DNA of 64,000 nt from JANXMY01 sp964251675 (GCA_964251675.1 CAXUKS010000005.1:62001-126000); one strand, 5' to 3'; positions 16,257 through 24,297 are shown, numbered from the stretch's first letter. Notes: generated by a model not told the origin, from the letters alone. Made by a program: numbers and translations.

Positions 16257-16808
16257 CTAGCAGCAGGCGTAGCAGACCGGCATCCCGTTCATCATGACGC
16301 AGCAGCCGCAGCCAGCGGCCATCATGTCCATCATGCAGGTTCCGCAGGCCTGGATCATCTTAGCCATCATCATGTCGCCGCTGGTGCAGGTCATCGTGAC
16401 ACCCATCTCGGTCATTTCGCACTTGCAGGTCGCCATCATCATGTTGCAGCAGCACACAGGCATGCCGTTCATCATCATGCAGCAGCTGCACATCGCGCCG
16501 TCCATCATGGCGCACATTCCCTGCATCATCTGAGCGGCCATCCTGTCGTCGCACTGGCACATCATTTTCATGCCGCCCTCGCACATCTCCACCATCATCG
16601 TGCAGCGCGGCATCATCGTCATTCCCATGCCGGGCATCATGCCCATTCCCATATTCGTGCCGCCAGGCATCGGCATTCCCATACCGGGCATGGAATTCAT
16701 TCCGGGCATAGAAGCGCCCATTCCAGCCATCGTCGCGCCGCCCATCATGCTGCGATCCGTCATCATGCCGGGGTCCATTGTCGTCGTGCTGTCCATTGTG
16801 GTGTCCAT
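16257..16808 (-). CDS. extremely Met/Cys-rich protein with a duplicated domain
   Basis: The 183-residue product contains 57 Met (31%) and 22 Cys (12%). Residues 1-68 are Met/Gly/Pro-rich with few other side chains. Residues 69-183 hold two related domains, each with spaced cysteines and ending in CC-x-MMNGMPVC (near residues 109-119 and 169-179). Soft thiol and thioether ligands in this density suggest binding of Cu(I) or another soft metal, but no known metallothionein or CopZ-like family is recognised. It has no signal peptide and no membrane helix. A GAGGAG site and a near-consensus promoter precede the ATG, so it is a real, expressed gene. Confidence 0.8.
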   Translation of the reverse strand: MDTTMDSTTTMDPGMMTDRSMMGGATMAGMGASMPGMNSMPGMGMPMPGGTNMGMGMMPGMGMTMMPRCTMMVEMCEGGMKMMCQCDDRMAAQMMQGMCAMMDGAMCSCCMMMNGMPVCCCNMMMATCKCEMTEMGVTMTCTSGDMMMAKMIQACGTCMMDMMAAGCGCCVMMNGMPVCYACC

Positions 16809-16856
16809 AGTTTTCTTCTCCTCATGTCGGCCTGTTGATTTTTCAGCCGCACGAAA

Positions 16857-16885
16857 AGTATATCACACGGGGAACAAAAAATCAA
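16857..16885 (-). promoter_or_regulatory. promoter of the Met/Cys-rich gene
   Basis: On the minus strand TTGATT (16880-16885), a 17-nt spacer and TATACT (16857-16862), giving a leader of about 42 nt. Confidence 0.7.
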
Positions 16886-16922
16886 CAGATTAAGCCTCAA
16901 TTTCCAATAATATCGTAAAATA

Positions 16923-16941
16923 GTTATCAACAATTGATAAC
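16923..16941. promoter_or_regulatory. perfect 8-3-8 palindrome, candidate operator
   Basis: GTTATCAA and TTGATAAC separated by three bases form a perfect inverted repeat about 38 bases upstream of the -35 box of the Met/Cys-rich gene, a position suited to an activator, and just after the mazG stop. Confidence 0.5.
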
Positions 16942-16958
16942 GTTTTGACAGGACAAAA

Positions 16959-18098
16959 CTAGATAATTGCCTCTCGCCCCTTCGCCGCCGCCCAGGCGGC
17001 TTCCATCTCAGCCAGCGTCAAATCGGACACAGCCCGGCCCGACTCTTCGGCGGACACCTCCACGGCGCGGAAGCGAGTGGCAAAGCGCCGGGTCATCCGG
17101 CGCAGGGCGTCTTCGGGGTCCACTTTAAGCTGACGGGCGACGTTGACCAGCGTGAACAGCAGGTCGCCCAGCTCATCGGCGGCGCGGGCGGTATCGTTTT
17201 GGGCGATTTCGGCGCGTAGCTCGGCCAGCTCTTCGTCCACTTTGTCCAGCACTTCGGCCACCGTCGGCCACTCGAAGCCGACTTTGACCACGCGCCTGGA
17301 GACTTCCAGCGCCCGCATCAAAGCAGGCAGGGCAGGCGGGATGCCGTCCAGAATGCTGGCGCGGGTCTCATAACCCGGCTCGCTGCGCTTGATCTGCTCC
17401 CAGTTTTGCAGCACTTCGTCCGTCCCGCTCACCGACAGATCGCCGAAGACGTGCGGGTGGCGGCGGATCAGCTTTTCCACAATCGACTGCGTCACGGCGG
17501 GCAGGGCGAACGTGCCCGCTTCTTCGGCAAGCTGCGCGTGGAAGACAACCTGCAGCAGCAGGTCCCCCAGCTCTTCGGCCAGCTTGGCGGGGTCGCCCGC
17601 GTCAACAGCTTCCAGAACTTCGTAGGCTTCTTCGATTAAGTATTTTCGCAGCGTCTGCGGCGTCTGCTCCCGGTCCCAGGGGCAGCCGTCCGGGCCGCGC
17701 AGGCGGGCCATAACCAGCCGCAGGGCGTCAAAGTCGGCGGGCGAGGCGGCAGGCGGCGGGGCGGGGGCATAGATTTGGAGCGGCAGTTCCTCGCGCCGGG
17801 CGGCTTCGGACAGCAATAAACCGAGGGCACTGCCCATCAGCGGGTGTCCGGGCAGAACGCACCGGGCGTCGCCAGCGCGGGCGGCGTCCAGCACCTGCCG
17901 GGCGGCGTCGGCGGCGGGCAGGTCGTCCAGAAGGGTGTCAAAGACAATGCCGCCTTCGGCCTGAAGCCAGCGGGCGGCGGGGTGGGTCTGCCCGAGCAGA
18001 AAACGGGGGCCGGACGCGGCTTGCAGCACGCGCCAAGCCCCGAGGCTGAGGCCATCGCCCTGCGTCTCCGCAGGGCCGAGGCCAATGAGTGTCAGCAT
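16959..18098 (-). CDS. mazG: nucleoside triphosphate pyrophosphohydrolase MazG with N-terminal extra domain
   Basis: A 379-residue protein. The C-terminal two thirds are a full MazG with two all-alpha NTP pyrophosphohydrolase repeats: the first begins RLRGPDGCPWDREQTPQTLRKYLIEEAYEVLEA and has EELGDLLLQVVFHA, and the second has ADELGDLLFTLVNVAR. It hydrolyses non-canonical or (d)NTPs to monophosphates. The first 120 residues (MLTLIGLGPAETQGDGLSLG) look like a shortened tetrapyrrole-methylase domain, as in YabN-type fusions but about half the normal length. It lies upstream of the Met/Cys-rich gene. Confidence 0.92.
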   Translation of the reverse strand: MLTLIGLGPAETQGDGLSLGAWRVLQAASGPRFLLGQTHPAARWLQAEGGIVFDTLLDDLPAADAARQVLDAARAGDARCVLPGHPLMGSALGLLLSEAARREELPLQIYAPAPPPAASPADFDALRLVMARLRGPDGCPWDREQTPQTLRKYLIEEAYEVLEAVDAGDPAKLAEELGDLLLQVVFHAQLAEEAGTFALPAVTQSIVEKLIRRHPHVFGDLSVSGTDEVLQNWEQIKRSEPGYETRASILDGIPPALPALMRALEVSRRVVKVGFEWPTVAEVLDKVDEELAELRAEIAQNDTARAADELGDLLFTLVNVARQLKVDPEDALRRMTRRFATRFRAVEVSAEESGRAVSDLTLAEMEAAWAAAKGREAII

Positions 18099-18115
18099 AA
18101 GTGGTCTCGTTCCCG

Positions 18116-18211
18116 GAGACCTACCACCTTGTTTCCTCGTGCCTAAGTCTTAATCCTCCCTTTAGGGAGGACCCTGTGACCGAGGAACGAGCGAACAAGG
18201 TGGTAGGTCTC
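18116..18211. repeat. GAGACC-ended hairpin element
   Basis: GAGACCTACCACCTTGTT (18116-18133) is perfectly inverted at 18194-18211, enclosing a second hairpin CCTCCC-TTTA-GGGAGG and a matched TCCTCG/CGAGGA pair. The right arm ends exactly before the stop codon of the peptidyl-prolyl isomerase gene. It belongs to the same style as the larger palindromes elsewhere and may act as a terminator. Confidence 0.75.
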
Positions 18212-19366
18212 TTAGCGCGGTGCAGGCGCAAACGGCGAGCCGCCAGGGCCGCCGGGGCCACCGCTCGGAGCCGCCGGGGCGGGCGGAGCGGGGTGAGTGA
18301 TTTCCTGGGCCAGCGCGGCATACTGCGGGCCAGCGATTTTCACCGTGGAGGCGGTCTGGAAGTCCCGGAGCTGCTGCTGCAATGCCTGCTGCCCTTCGGA
18401 GTTCTGCCCGGCTTTCTGCTGAAGCAGGACGGCCCGCACCAGGTCTTTGACCTGATCCATCGGCATCACTTCTTTCTTTTCTTTCTTCACCACCTGCACC
18501 AGCCAGTAGGTCGGTCCCGCCGGGCCAGGGATCGGGATGGGCGTCGTCAGGCCGCCTTCGGCGGTGGCGGCGAGGGGCTTTGTCAGAACTTCCGAGCCGG
18601 GCGTGGCCGGGTCAATGGCGATCCACGTCGGGAAGTCGCCGTCGGGGGTGGACTTGTCCAGAGACTTTCCGACTTCTTTCTCAAACGTAGTTTTGCCGCT
18701 CTTGATGTCGGCGGCTAGGGCCGTCGCTTCGGCTTCGGTTGCCAGAGCGATCTTCTTGATATGCACCCGCTCCGGCTTGGTAAAGCCGTTGTCGGTGACG
18801 GACTTGGCTTTGTTCGCGTCGTAATAGGTCTTAATATCGGCATCGCTGATCGTGACGCCTTTGGTCAGCAGCTTGACCTGCGACAGCAGCGGCTTGATCT
18901 GGGTTTCCTTGACGATCTCCGGGGTCAGGCCGTTGTCGGCCAGCACCTGATCGAAGGACTTGACGTTGCGGATTTCCTGCACCTGCTTGATATTGTTATA
19001 CTGGGCTTCGATTTCAGCATCGGTCGCGGCGAGGCCCTGGTCCTGCGCCAGCCCTTCAAACATCAGGCCCTGCACAAGCTGCTGCATGACGGCCTGCCCG
19101 GTCGGCAGGCGGGCGGCCTGCGGGTTGGGGTTGGAGCCGGGGACATAGGATTGAAGCTGGGCAAAGAACGCAGGCTGCGACAGGGTCAGCATCCCCCCTT
19201 TGGGCGTGGTGACGGTTGCCACGGTCCCGGCGGGCGCACCGGCGACGGTGGCGACCACGCCTCCGGTGCTGCTGGTCGTATCCGAACGGTTGCATCCGGC
19301 CAGGGCCAGCGCGGTGAGAGCGGAAAGGGCCACCAGAGGGGCCGCGCCGCGTCGTGTCAGTTGCAT
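18212..19366 (-). CDS. peptidyl-prolyl cis-trans isomerase lipoprotein (PpiC/SurA-like)
   Basis: A 384-residue lipoprotein: MQLTRRGAAPLVALSALTALALAGC gives a lipobox with Cys25, so it is anchored to a membrane outside the cytoplasm. A SurA-like helical N-terminal region (LTLSQPAFFAQLQSYVPG to DADIKTYYDANKAK) precedes a parvulin PpiC domain (PERVHIKKIALATEAEATALAADIKSG to TPIPIPGPAGPTYWLVQVV). The C-terminus is Pro/Ala/Gly-rich. Such enzymes help fold exported proteins. Start at the ATG giving the lipobox; upstream codons are open for 11 residues more. It may be co-transcribed with mazG. Confidence 0.88.
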   Translation of the reverse strand: MQLTRRGAAPLVALSALTALALAGCNRSDTTSSTGGVVATVAGAPAGTVATVTTPKGGMLTLSQPAFFAQLQSYVPGSNPNPQAARLPTGQAVMQQLVQGLMFEGLAQDQGLAATDAEIEAQYNNIKQVQEIRNVKSFDQVLADNGLTPEIVKETQIKPLLSQVKLLTKGVTISDADIKTYYDANKAKSVTDNGFTKPERVHIKKIALATEAEATALAADIKSGKTTFEKEVGKSLDKSTPDGDFPTWIAIDPATPGSEVLTKPLAATAEGGLTTPIPIPGPAGPTYWLVQVVKKEKKEVMPMDQVKDLVRAVLLQQKAGQNSEGQQALQQQLRDFQTASTVKIAGPQYAALAQEITHPAPPAPAAPSGGPGGPGGSPFAPAPR

Positions 19367-19415
19367 AGTAATGGGTGAACTCCTTTGGGTCATAAACAAA
19401 TCAAGCTAAAATAAA

Positions 19416-19862
19416 CTAAAACGCACGCCGGGCGTGCAGGCTCAAAATCAGATCCACCTCGCCCCGGCCCAGCCCCGTCTGGCGGGCGATCTCGGCGGGG
19501 TCGGTGACACCCTGAGCCAGCAAAGCAAACACCGGCTGGTGGCGCGGGTCCGCTTCCGGCGCAGGGCGCGGGGCGAGAGCAGACACGGCAGGCGCAGACG
19601 GGGCAGACACGAACGGGGCAGCGGCCAGCAAATCGCCTCCCCGCTCCGCCGGGGCTTCAGACAGACGCGGCGGCACGCTGACCGGCACGCCCCGCTCCAG
19701 CGCGTCCAGACGCCTTGCCAGATCGGTGACGACCGTTTCCAGCGTCGCGCAAAGCTGTTCCAGATCGGCCATTTCGGCCACAGCCATCGGCGGGGGCGGC
19801 ACGGCGCGTGCGGCCAGGTCGCGCCGGGCGATCCACCAGAGAGCGCCCGTGAAAATCAGCAC
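19416..19862 (-). CDS. membrane-anchored coiled-coil protein with C-terminal helix-turn-helix-like end
   Basis: About 148 residues. The N-terminal hydrophobic segment (LIFTGALWWIA) anchors it, followed by a coiled coil (MADLEQLCATLETVVTDLARRLDALE), a Pro/Ala-rich linker and a C-terminal HPVFALLAQGVTDPAEIARQTGLGRGEVDLILSLHARR segment resembling the DUF6115 type. The annotated start is a GTG without a ribosome site; in-frame hydrophobic codons (LLLVQILV) continue upstream, so the true start may be a few codons earlier at a rare start. Function unknown. Confidence 0.6.
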   Translation of the reverse strand: MLIFTGALWWIARRDLAARAVPPPPMAVAEMADLEQLCATLETVVTDLARRLDALERGVPVSVPPRLSEAPAERGGDLLAAAPFVSAPSAPAVSALAPRPAPEADPRHQPVFALLAQGVTDPAEIARQTGLGRGEVDLILSLHARRAF

Positions 19863-19926
19863 TAAAATTTGAACCAGCAGAAGTTCTGTCCCTATCGTGA
19901 TAATCCTCGGCGTGCGGCCCCATCAG

Positions 19927-20058
19927 ACCCCTCCCGCTCGTACCTCGCTCCCTCCCCTGTTAGGGGAGGGTGAGGAGTATGAGACGGGGCGGGGGCCTCT
20001 TTTCTTCGTCTTTACCCTTCCCTAGCAGGGGAGGGAGCGAGGTACGAGCGGGAGGGGT
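19927..20058. repeat. inverted repeat, 38-bp arms
   Basis: The arms 19927-19964 and 20021-20058 (starting ACCCCTCCCGCTCGTACC) are inverted copies with one mismatch. Each arm holds its own CCCCT/AGGGG hairpin. The element lies between two same-strand genes (20067 and 19862) and so may end or attenuate transcription within the operon. Confidence 0.8.
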
Positions 20059-20066
20059 TCCTTCTC

Positions 20067-20987
20067 CTACAGCGCCGCCTGAAGCATCCGGCCCGACGAC
20101 ACCTGCCGCCCCACTAATAGCGTGATAAAACGCAGCTTCGTTCGCGCCCGCACCACATCCGGTTTCAGCCACAGGCGCAGGCTTTGCCCGTCGTCCGCGA
20201 CCAGAATGCGCCGGACGGCCAGAATGGGAACGCCGGGAAAGACGCCCAGCAAAGCGACATCGCCCGGCGGCAGACCCATCGCCTCGGCCAGTCGCCGATG
20301 TTCGGCGGCAAACGCCTCGCTCGCCGTCCGCCCCGGCAGCGGGACCCGGCCCCGGCGCACCAGCGGCATTCGTTCCAGCACCGAGTCGCCGCCCCAGCGT
20401 ACTGTCAGACCGGTGGAGCGCGGGATTTTCAGCCGCCCCGTTTTCGGCAGCCGCACCGCCCAGCCGCCCAGCGCCTGATTGGCTCCCAGAGGTTTGTCTC
20501 CCAGGCTCTTCTGCGAACCCAACAGCGCCACGGCGTTCACGCGGGTGGGCGCGGCGGGCAGACGAAAAAACTGCTCCGGCAGGCACACATCTGTCAGCGG
20601 CCAGTCCAGCCCAGCCTCAACCACGCGGCTCGTTTCCGCCTGCAGCACCGGCAGAACGCTCACCGTCGCGGGGCGCAGCGTGAAATCCGCCCGGTCCCCT
20701 TCCCCATCAGAGCGGCTCCCGGCCAGCGTCGCCAACGGCAGCAGGTCCCGCTCCTGCGCCCCCACCCCGGCCTCGGGGCCGGAGAGCGTGTGAGATGCCG
20801 CCTGTGCAGCCCAGGCGCCCTCGCGCCGCCCCGCCGCCACGGGCCGGGGCGTCAGCGCGTCGGACTCTCGCACGGCCACCGCAGCCGCCCCGGTGTCCGG
20901 CGGCATTTCGCGCACCACCACCCGCCCGGCCAGCTTCCCCAGCGCCCGCCGGACAGCCGCCCAGGCCCCGGAGCCGGATGCGCTCAA
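20067..20987 (-). CDS. uncharacterised protein
   Basis: A 306-residue protein, Ala/Arg/Leu-rich, with no signal peptide or clear domain. Possible beta-rich stretches are ADFTLRPATVSVLPVLQ and RRILVADDGQSLRLWLKPDVV. It starts at a TTG overlapping the upstream gene's stop (TTGA). The upstream 185-residue gene and this one therefore form a coupled pair, probably followed by the coiled-coil gene. I cannot assign a function. Confidence 0.6.
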   Translation of the reverse strand: MSASGSGAWAAVRRALGKLAGRVVVREMPPDTGAAAVAVRESDALTPRPVAAGRREGAWAAQAASHTLSGPEAGVGAQERDLLPLATLAGSRSDGEGDRADFTLRPATVSVLPVLQAETSRVVEAGLDWPLTDVCLPEQFFRLPAAPTRVNAVALLGSQKSLGDKPLGANQALGGWAVRLPKTGRLKIPRSTGLTVRWGGDSVLERMPLVRRGRVPLPGRTASEAFAAEHRRLAEAMGLPPGDVALLGVFPGVPILAVRRILVADDGQSLRLWLKPDVVRARTKLRFITLLVGRQVSSGRMLQAAL

Positions 20988-21541
20988 GCCGTTTCCCCCT
21001 GCTCATCCGCCCACAGCATTTTGATGGCCGTTTCCACCCGCGCCAGCGGCTCGGTCGGGTCCATCGTGCGCCCGGCTTCGGTTAGCAGACGGGTCACCTC
21101 GCTTCGAAGCGCGGGGTCGGGGCCGGGCAGGCGCACGCGGACGGGCGAACCGCTGTCGGTGACCTGCAAAAAGTATTCGCTTTCGGAAATGTCCTGCGCC
21201 GCGCCGAACTCCTTCAGCGGCGGCACCCGCGAGGCCAGCAGCAGCACGGCTTTTCGCCCCGCCGCCTGCGCGGTTTCTAGCAGGGCCAGCTCGGACACCA
21301 GCAGCAGGTCCGGCTTGTGCTCCAGCCGTGACACCAGATTGCCCGCAATCACCTCGCCGTGAATATATTTTTCCAGCACGTCGCCATACAAAATGCGCTG
21401 CAGGCGCGTCGCCCGCACCGGCTCGGTGTAGCGGAACTCCAGCGGCAGGCCGTGAACATCCGTCACCATTGCCCCGCCCATGAAGACGTCCTCAGCCACC
21501 GCCAGGGACAGCACGTACCCTAAACAGATTCCCGCCGCCAT
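20984..21541 (-). CDS. uncharacterised protein, first gene of the pair
   Basis: A 185-residue protein starting MAAGICLGYVLSLAVAEDVFMGG. Residues 35-110 look like an alpha/beta fold with GKPDLLLVSELALLE and RKAVLLLASRVP segments, and the remainder is helical with charged ends (RLPGPDPALRSEVTRLLTEAG). No family recognised. It overlaps the next gene by 4 nt, which supports translational coupling. Confidence 0.6.
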   Translation of the reverse strand: MAAGICLGYVLSLAVAEDVFMGGAMVTDVHGLPLEFRYTEPVRATRLQRILYGDVLEKYIHGEVIAGNLVSRLEHKPDLLLVSELALLETAQAAGRKAVLLLASRVPPLKEFGAAQDISESEYFLQVTDSGSPVRVRLPGPDPALRSEVTRLLTEAGRTMDPTEPLARVETAIKMLWADEQGETA

Positions 21542-21662
21542 CTGTGCCCTGCTCTCTGCGTTCTACTCTTTTCCGCTTCACTGCGTTCCCGAATAGTGTA
21601 ACTCATACAGGCGGCAGTGTCAAGGGCGCATACAAAACTGCCCTTCAAACGCCTGCTTGCGG

Positions 21663-21668
21663 TATAAT
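21663..21668 (+). promoter_or_regulatory. -10 box close to a start codon
   Basis: TATAAT with nine bases between it and the ATG of the DUF4190-like gene; the expected start of transcription lies within 0-3 bases of the ATG. Confidence 0.5.
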
Positions 21669-21677
21669 GGGCCTACC

Positions 21678-22139
21678 ATGAACAGCAACAATCCCGTCAA
21701 TGGCAGCACGTATCTGGTACTGGGCATTCTCAGCCTGGTTTTGTGTCCGCTTCTGGGGCCGGTGGCCTGGAGCATGAGCAACAATGCCCTGTCAGTGCTG
21801 GATCAATATGAAGCCCAGACCGGCGACATCAGCCAGCGCGGTCTGGTGGTTGCGGGGCGCATTTGCGGCATCATCGGCACGGCGCTTTTCGGCCTGAGCC
21901 TCTTTCTAATTCTGCTGCGCGGCTGTGCCATGAGCGGACAAAATAATTCGTCCCGCAGCGGCTACAGCCAGCAGGACAACGCGACAATTACGGTCGATGG
22001 ACGCCCCGCGACGCCGCAGGAAAGACAGATGATTGAGCAGGCCAATCAAGACGCAATCCAAAAAGAAGCAGTTCAAAAATCGGAGTCTCAAAAACACAGC
22101 GTAAAGTCCGGCCAGCCGTCACTGGGAACACCAGAATAA
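21678..22139 (+). CDS. DUF4190-like small membrane protein
   Basis: A 153-residue protein with two hydrophobic helices (TYLVLGILSLVLCPLLGPVAWSM and AGRICGIIGTALFGLSLFLILL), the usual layout of DUF4190 proteins, followed by a hydrophilic tail rich in Gln, Ser and Lys. The linker between the helices contains the typical GDISQRGLVVAG pattern. The function of the family is unknown. ATG 21678 was chosen because the frame upstream starts inside the promoter box. Confidence 0.75.
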   Translation: MNSNNPVNGSTYLVLGILSLVLCPLLGPVAWSMSNNALSVLDQYEAQTGDISQRGLVVAGRICGIIGTALFGLSLFLILLRGCAMSGQNNSSRSGYSQQDNATITVDGRPATPQERQMIEQANQDAIQKEAVQKSESQKHSVKSGQPSLGTPE

Positions 22140-22360
22140 AAACAGATGTTCGGGAACAATTACTGCCCCAATGTCGTTTAAACAATGCAGGCTGCTCCCG
22201 AGTCTCCAGTGTTGTAGACCGGGGGCTGCCCTTAGCATCGCGCGAAGTGAACCGGGCGGGCGCAGATCAGCCCGCCGTCTACTGCCCGCCGCCTTCGGCC
22301 CTTAAAGACTAGAGCCGGTGCGGGCAGGGTGTTCCCTTCACGCTCACGTTGATTTTTCTG
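22140..22360. other. gene-free stretch
   Basis: No convincing frame. Contains short GC-rich inverted segments (GGGCGGGC and GCCCGCC near 22254-22274). I see no known RNA family. Confidence 0.4.
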
Positions 22361-22389
22361 TTGACAAATCGTTCGTCACACGTCATACT
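22361..22389 (+). promoter_or_regulatory. promoter of tRNA-Leu
   Basis: TTGACA (22361-22366), a 17-nt spacer and CATACT (22384-22389), 34 nt before the tRNA. Confidence 0.75.
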
Positions 22390-22423
22390 AACTCCGCACC
22401 TGCCCCACGCTCTCTCACCGTGT

Positions 22424-22506
22424 GCCGAAGTGGCGGAATGGCAGACGCGGAGGTCTCAAAAACCTTTGAGGGCAACCTCATGCGGGTTCGAGTCCCGCCT
22501 TCGGCA
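22424..22506 (+). tRNA. tRNA-Leu (anticodon CAA)
   Basis: An 83-nt class II tRNA. Acceptor GCCGAAG pairs with CTTCGGC, followed by discriminator A. The anticodon stem GAGGT/ACCTT closes the loop CTCAAAA, so the anticodon is CAA (codon UUG). A variable arm (TTGAGGGCAACCTCA) and the GGTTCGAGTCC T-loop are present. CCA is not encoded. A strong terminator follows. Confidence 0.93.
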
Positions 22507-22514
22507 TCCAATAA

Positions 22515-22553
22515 AACAGCCCGTGCTTCTTTCAAGAAGCGCGGGCTGTTTTT
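22515..22553 (+). terminator. terminator of tRNA-Leu
   Basis: AACAGCCCG...CGGGCTGTT stem, with CTTCTTTCAAGAAG at the tip, followed by TTT. Confidence 0.85.
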
Positions 22554-22565
22554 GCATTGCTCTCT

Positions 22566-23324
22566 TCAATCATCTTCAATCGTAAACGTCGTCATCACCT
22601 GTTTGGTCTGCCCGTCCACCGGGTCCTGCACCATCTTAATCTGCATCAGCGTGTCCAAAGACTGCGCCTTCACATGGCCGTCGCAGTACAGCACGCTGAC
22701 ACGCGCCGTGTGCCGCTCGCTGATATTACTGAGCTGGCGCGGCGTGACGGACGTGTCAATAGCCGGGGCAGCTTTGGCCCAAAAGAAGCCCTGCGAGCCG
22801 CCGGTGTTGGTCGCCGTCGGCGCGTTGTTGTTGTCCGTCACCCAGACCGTGTCGGCGGGCACGACCACCTGCGGCAGGGTCACCAGATACAAGGCTGATG
22901 AGCGCGGGGGCGTCTGCGCGTCCCCCGCCGCGCTGTAGGCCCCGTTCAGCCCGTAGCTGCCGTAGTCGTGCCCGGAACGGTAGTGGTACGACGGGCTGAC
23001 CGAGTCGCTCGGGCAGGTGAACACGGCCTCGCTTTTGATATAGGGGTAAGCCGCATCCATCCACTTGAAATTGGTGGTCGCGTCCGAGTCGCCTGCGCTG
23101 CCGTAAAAAGAGAATGGCAGCACTTCATCGGTGTCCTGCACATACTGGATCAGCGCCAGCCCGATCTGTTTCTCATTGGACGCGCACGACGTTCGCCGGG
23201 CATTCTCGCGCACTTTCTGGAAGACGGGAAAGAGTATGGCGGCAAGAATAGCGATGATGGCGATGACGACAAGCAGTTCAATTAATGTAAACGCACGAGT
23301 GGTGCTGGGACGAAAATATGACAT
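22566..23324 (-). CDS. DUF1559 prepilin-type protein
   Basis: A 252-residue pilin-like protein with a prepilin signal (RAFTLIELLVVIAIIAIL) and the DUF1559 block (ARRTSCASNEKQIGLALIQYV). In this case the residue before Phe is Ala, not the usual Gly, so processing may be slower or use another peptidase preference. The C-terminus includes the YCDGHVKA motif (H-x9-DG type). It is the second such gene in the window (see 14721) and ends beside the tRNA-Leu terminator, which is shared by convergent transcripts. Confidence 0.9.
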   Translation of the reverse strand: MSYFRPSTTRAFTLIELLVVIAIIAILAAILFPVFQKVRENARRTSCASNEKQIGLALIQYVQDTDEVLPFSFYGSAGDSDATTNFKWMDAAYPYIKSEAVFTCPSDSVSPSYHYRSGHDYGSYGLNGAYSAAGDAQTPPRSSALYLVTLPQVVVPADTVWVTDNNNAPTATNTGGSQGFFWAKAAPAIDTSVTPRQLSNISERHTARVSVLYCDGHVKAQSLDTLMQIKMVQDPVDGQTKQVMTTFTIEDD

Positions 23325-23478
23325 GACTATTTAAACGTTCCACACGGGTGGGACGTTCCCGATGCCGCCCGCCGGGAAAATTAGGTTTGTATCCCAAGAG
23401 GCCGGGGTATAGGGCCAATACAGCCCCGCTGCGGATATAGTGTCCGGCACGGGTCGTGCTTAGAAAGCCAAACCACCT

Positions 23479-24015
23479 ATGAACCGTTTTATCACCCATG
23501 CCCTGCTGCCGACGGCAGCCCTGCTGGCGGTCTCCACGACCGCCCTTGTCCCTGCCCGTGCCGCCGACATCGTGGACACGGCAGTTGCTGCCGGCCAGTT
23601 CAAGACCCTGGCCGCCGCCCTGAAAGCGGCGGGTCTGGTGCAGACCCTGAAAGGCCCCGGCCCCTTCACCGTCTTCGCGCCAACCGATGCCGCGTTCGCC
23701 AAGCTGCCCAAAGGCACTGTGGCAACGCTGCTGAAGCCCGCTAACAAGGCCAAGCTGGTCAAGATTCTTACCTACCATGTGATTGCCGGCAAGGCTGTCA
23801 CAGCAGCGGATGCGATGGCGATGAAGTCCCCCACCTCCCCGCCCACTGTGGAAGGGGCGACCCTGAGCGTCCGCACTGTCGGCGGCAAGGTCAAGATCAA
23901 CAATGCCACCGTAGTCAAGGCTGATGTGAAGGCCGACAACGGCATTATCCATGCCATCGACACCGTTCTGATGCCGCCTGCGGGCGGGGCGAATAAAATG
24001 ATGCACAAGATGTAG
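23479..24015 (+). CDS. secreted fasciclin (FAS1) domain protein
   Basis: A 178-residue protein with a signal peptide (MNRFITHALLPTAALLAVSTTALVPARA) and one FAS1 domain over about residues 30-172. The typical motifs are AGQFKTLAAALKAAGLVQTL, FTVFAPTDAAFAKLP (H1 region) and ILTYHVIAGKAV, with NGIIHAIDTVLMPP near the end (H2 region). FAS1 proteins mediate adhesion or matrix contacts outside the cell. It is divergent from the pilin gene, and the 150-bp gap between them holds both promoters. Confidence 0.93.
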   Translation: MNRFITHALLPTAALLAVSTTALVPARAADIVDTAVAAGQFKTLAAALKAAGLVQTLKGPGPFTVFAPTDAAFAKLPKGTVATLLKPANKAKLVKILTYHVIAGKAVTAADAMAMKSPTSPPTVEGATLSVRTVGGKVKINNATVVKADVKADNGIIHAIDTVLMPPAGGANKMMHKM

Positions 24016-24032
24016 GAGCGTGCCTGCACTGC

Positions 24033-24067
24033 AAAAAACCGCCGGGGCAATTGTCCCGGCGGTTTTT
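24033..24067 (+). terminator. terminator of the fasciclin gene
   Basis: AAAACCGCCGGG pairs with CCCGGCGGTTTT, followed by T residues. Confidence 0.85.
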
Positions 24068-24121
24068 CGGGTCAGGGTGATCGGCCCACCCGCAGTCTCA
24101 GTGTGCCGGACACAAAAAATC

Positions 24122-24152
24122 AAAAAAGCCACCCCCAATGGGGATGGCTTTT
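24122..24152. terminator. bidirectional terminator of tRNA-Arg
   Basis: AAAAGCCA-CCCC-CAAT-GGGG-TGGCTTTT type stem with A and T runs on both sides, 18 nt after the tRNA-Arg 3' end on the minus strand. Confidence 0.75.
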
Positions 24153-24170
24153 CATTTGCTTTGTCAATCC

Positions 24171-24244
24171 TGCGCCCGGCGGGGCTCGAACCTGCGACCT
24201 TCTAGTCCGCAACCAGATGCTCTAATCCACTGAGCTACGAGCGC
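24171..24244 (-). tRNA. tRNA-Arg (anticodon GCG)
   Basis: A 74-nt tRNA. Acceptor GCGCTCG pairs with CGGGCGC (one T-G pair) with discriminator A. The anticodon stem TCTGG/CTAGA closes the loop TTGCGGA, giving anticodon GCG (codon CGC, Arg). D-arm GCTCAGTGGATTAGAGC and T-loop GGTTCGAGCCC are normal. CCA is not encoded. Confidence 0.93.
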
Positions 24245-24268
24245 ATCTTTCGTCAAGCAACGAGGAAC

Positions 24269-24297
24269 AGTATACCGAATTGAACCTTTGTTGTCAA
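24269..24297 (-). promoter_or_regulatory. promoter of tRNA-Arg
   Basis: On the minus strand TTGACA (24292-24297), a 17-nt spacer and TATACT (24269-24274). Confidence 0.8.

Noticed and set aside
18116..18211. T-box riboswitch suggested by GGTGGTAGG
   Set aside because: No specifier loop, antiterminator bulge or aminoacyl-tRNA related gene; a simple hairpin explains it.
22140..22360. Small RNA before tRNA-Leu
   Set aside because: Inverted GC segments exist but no promoter, terminator or known fold.
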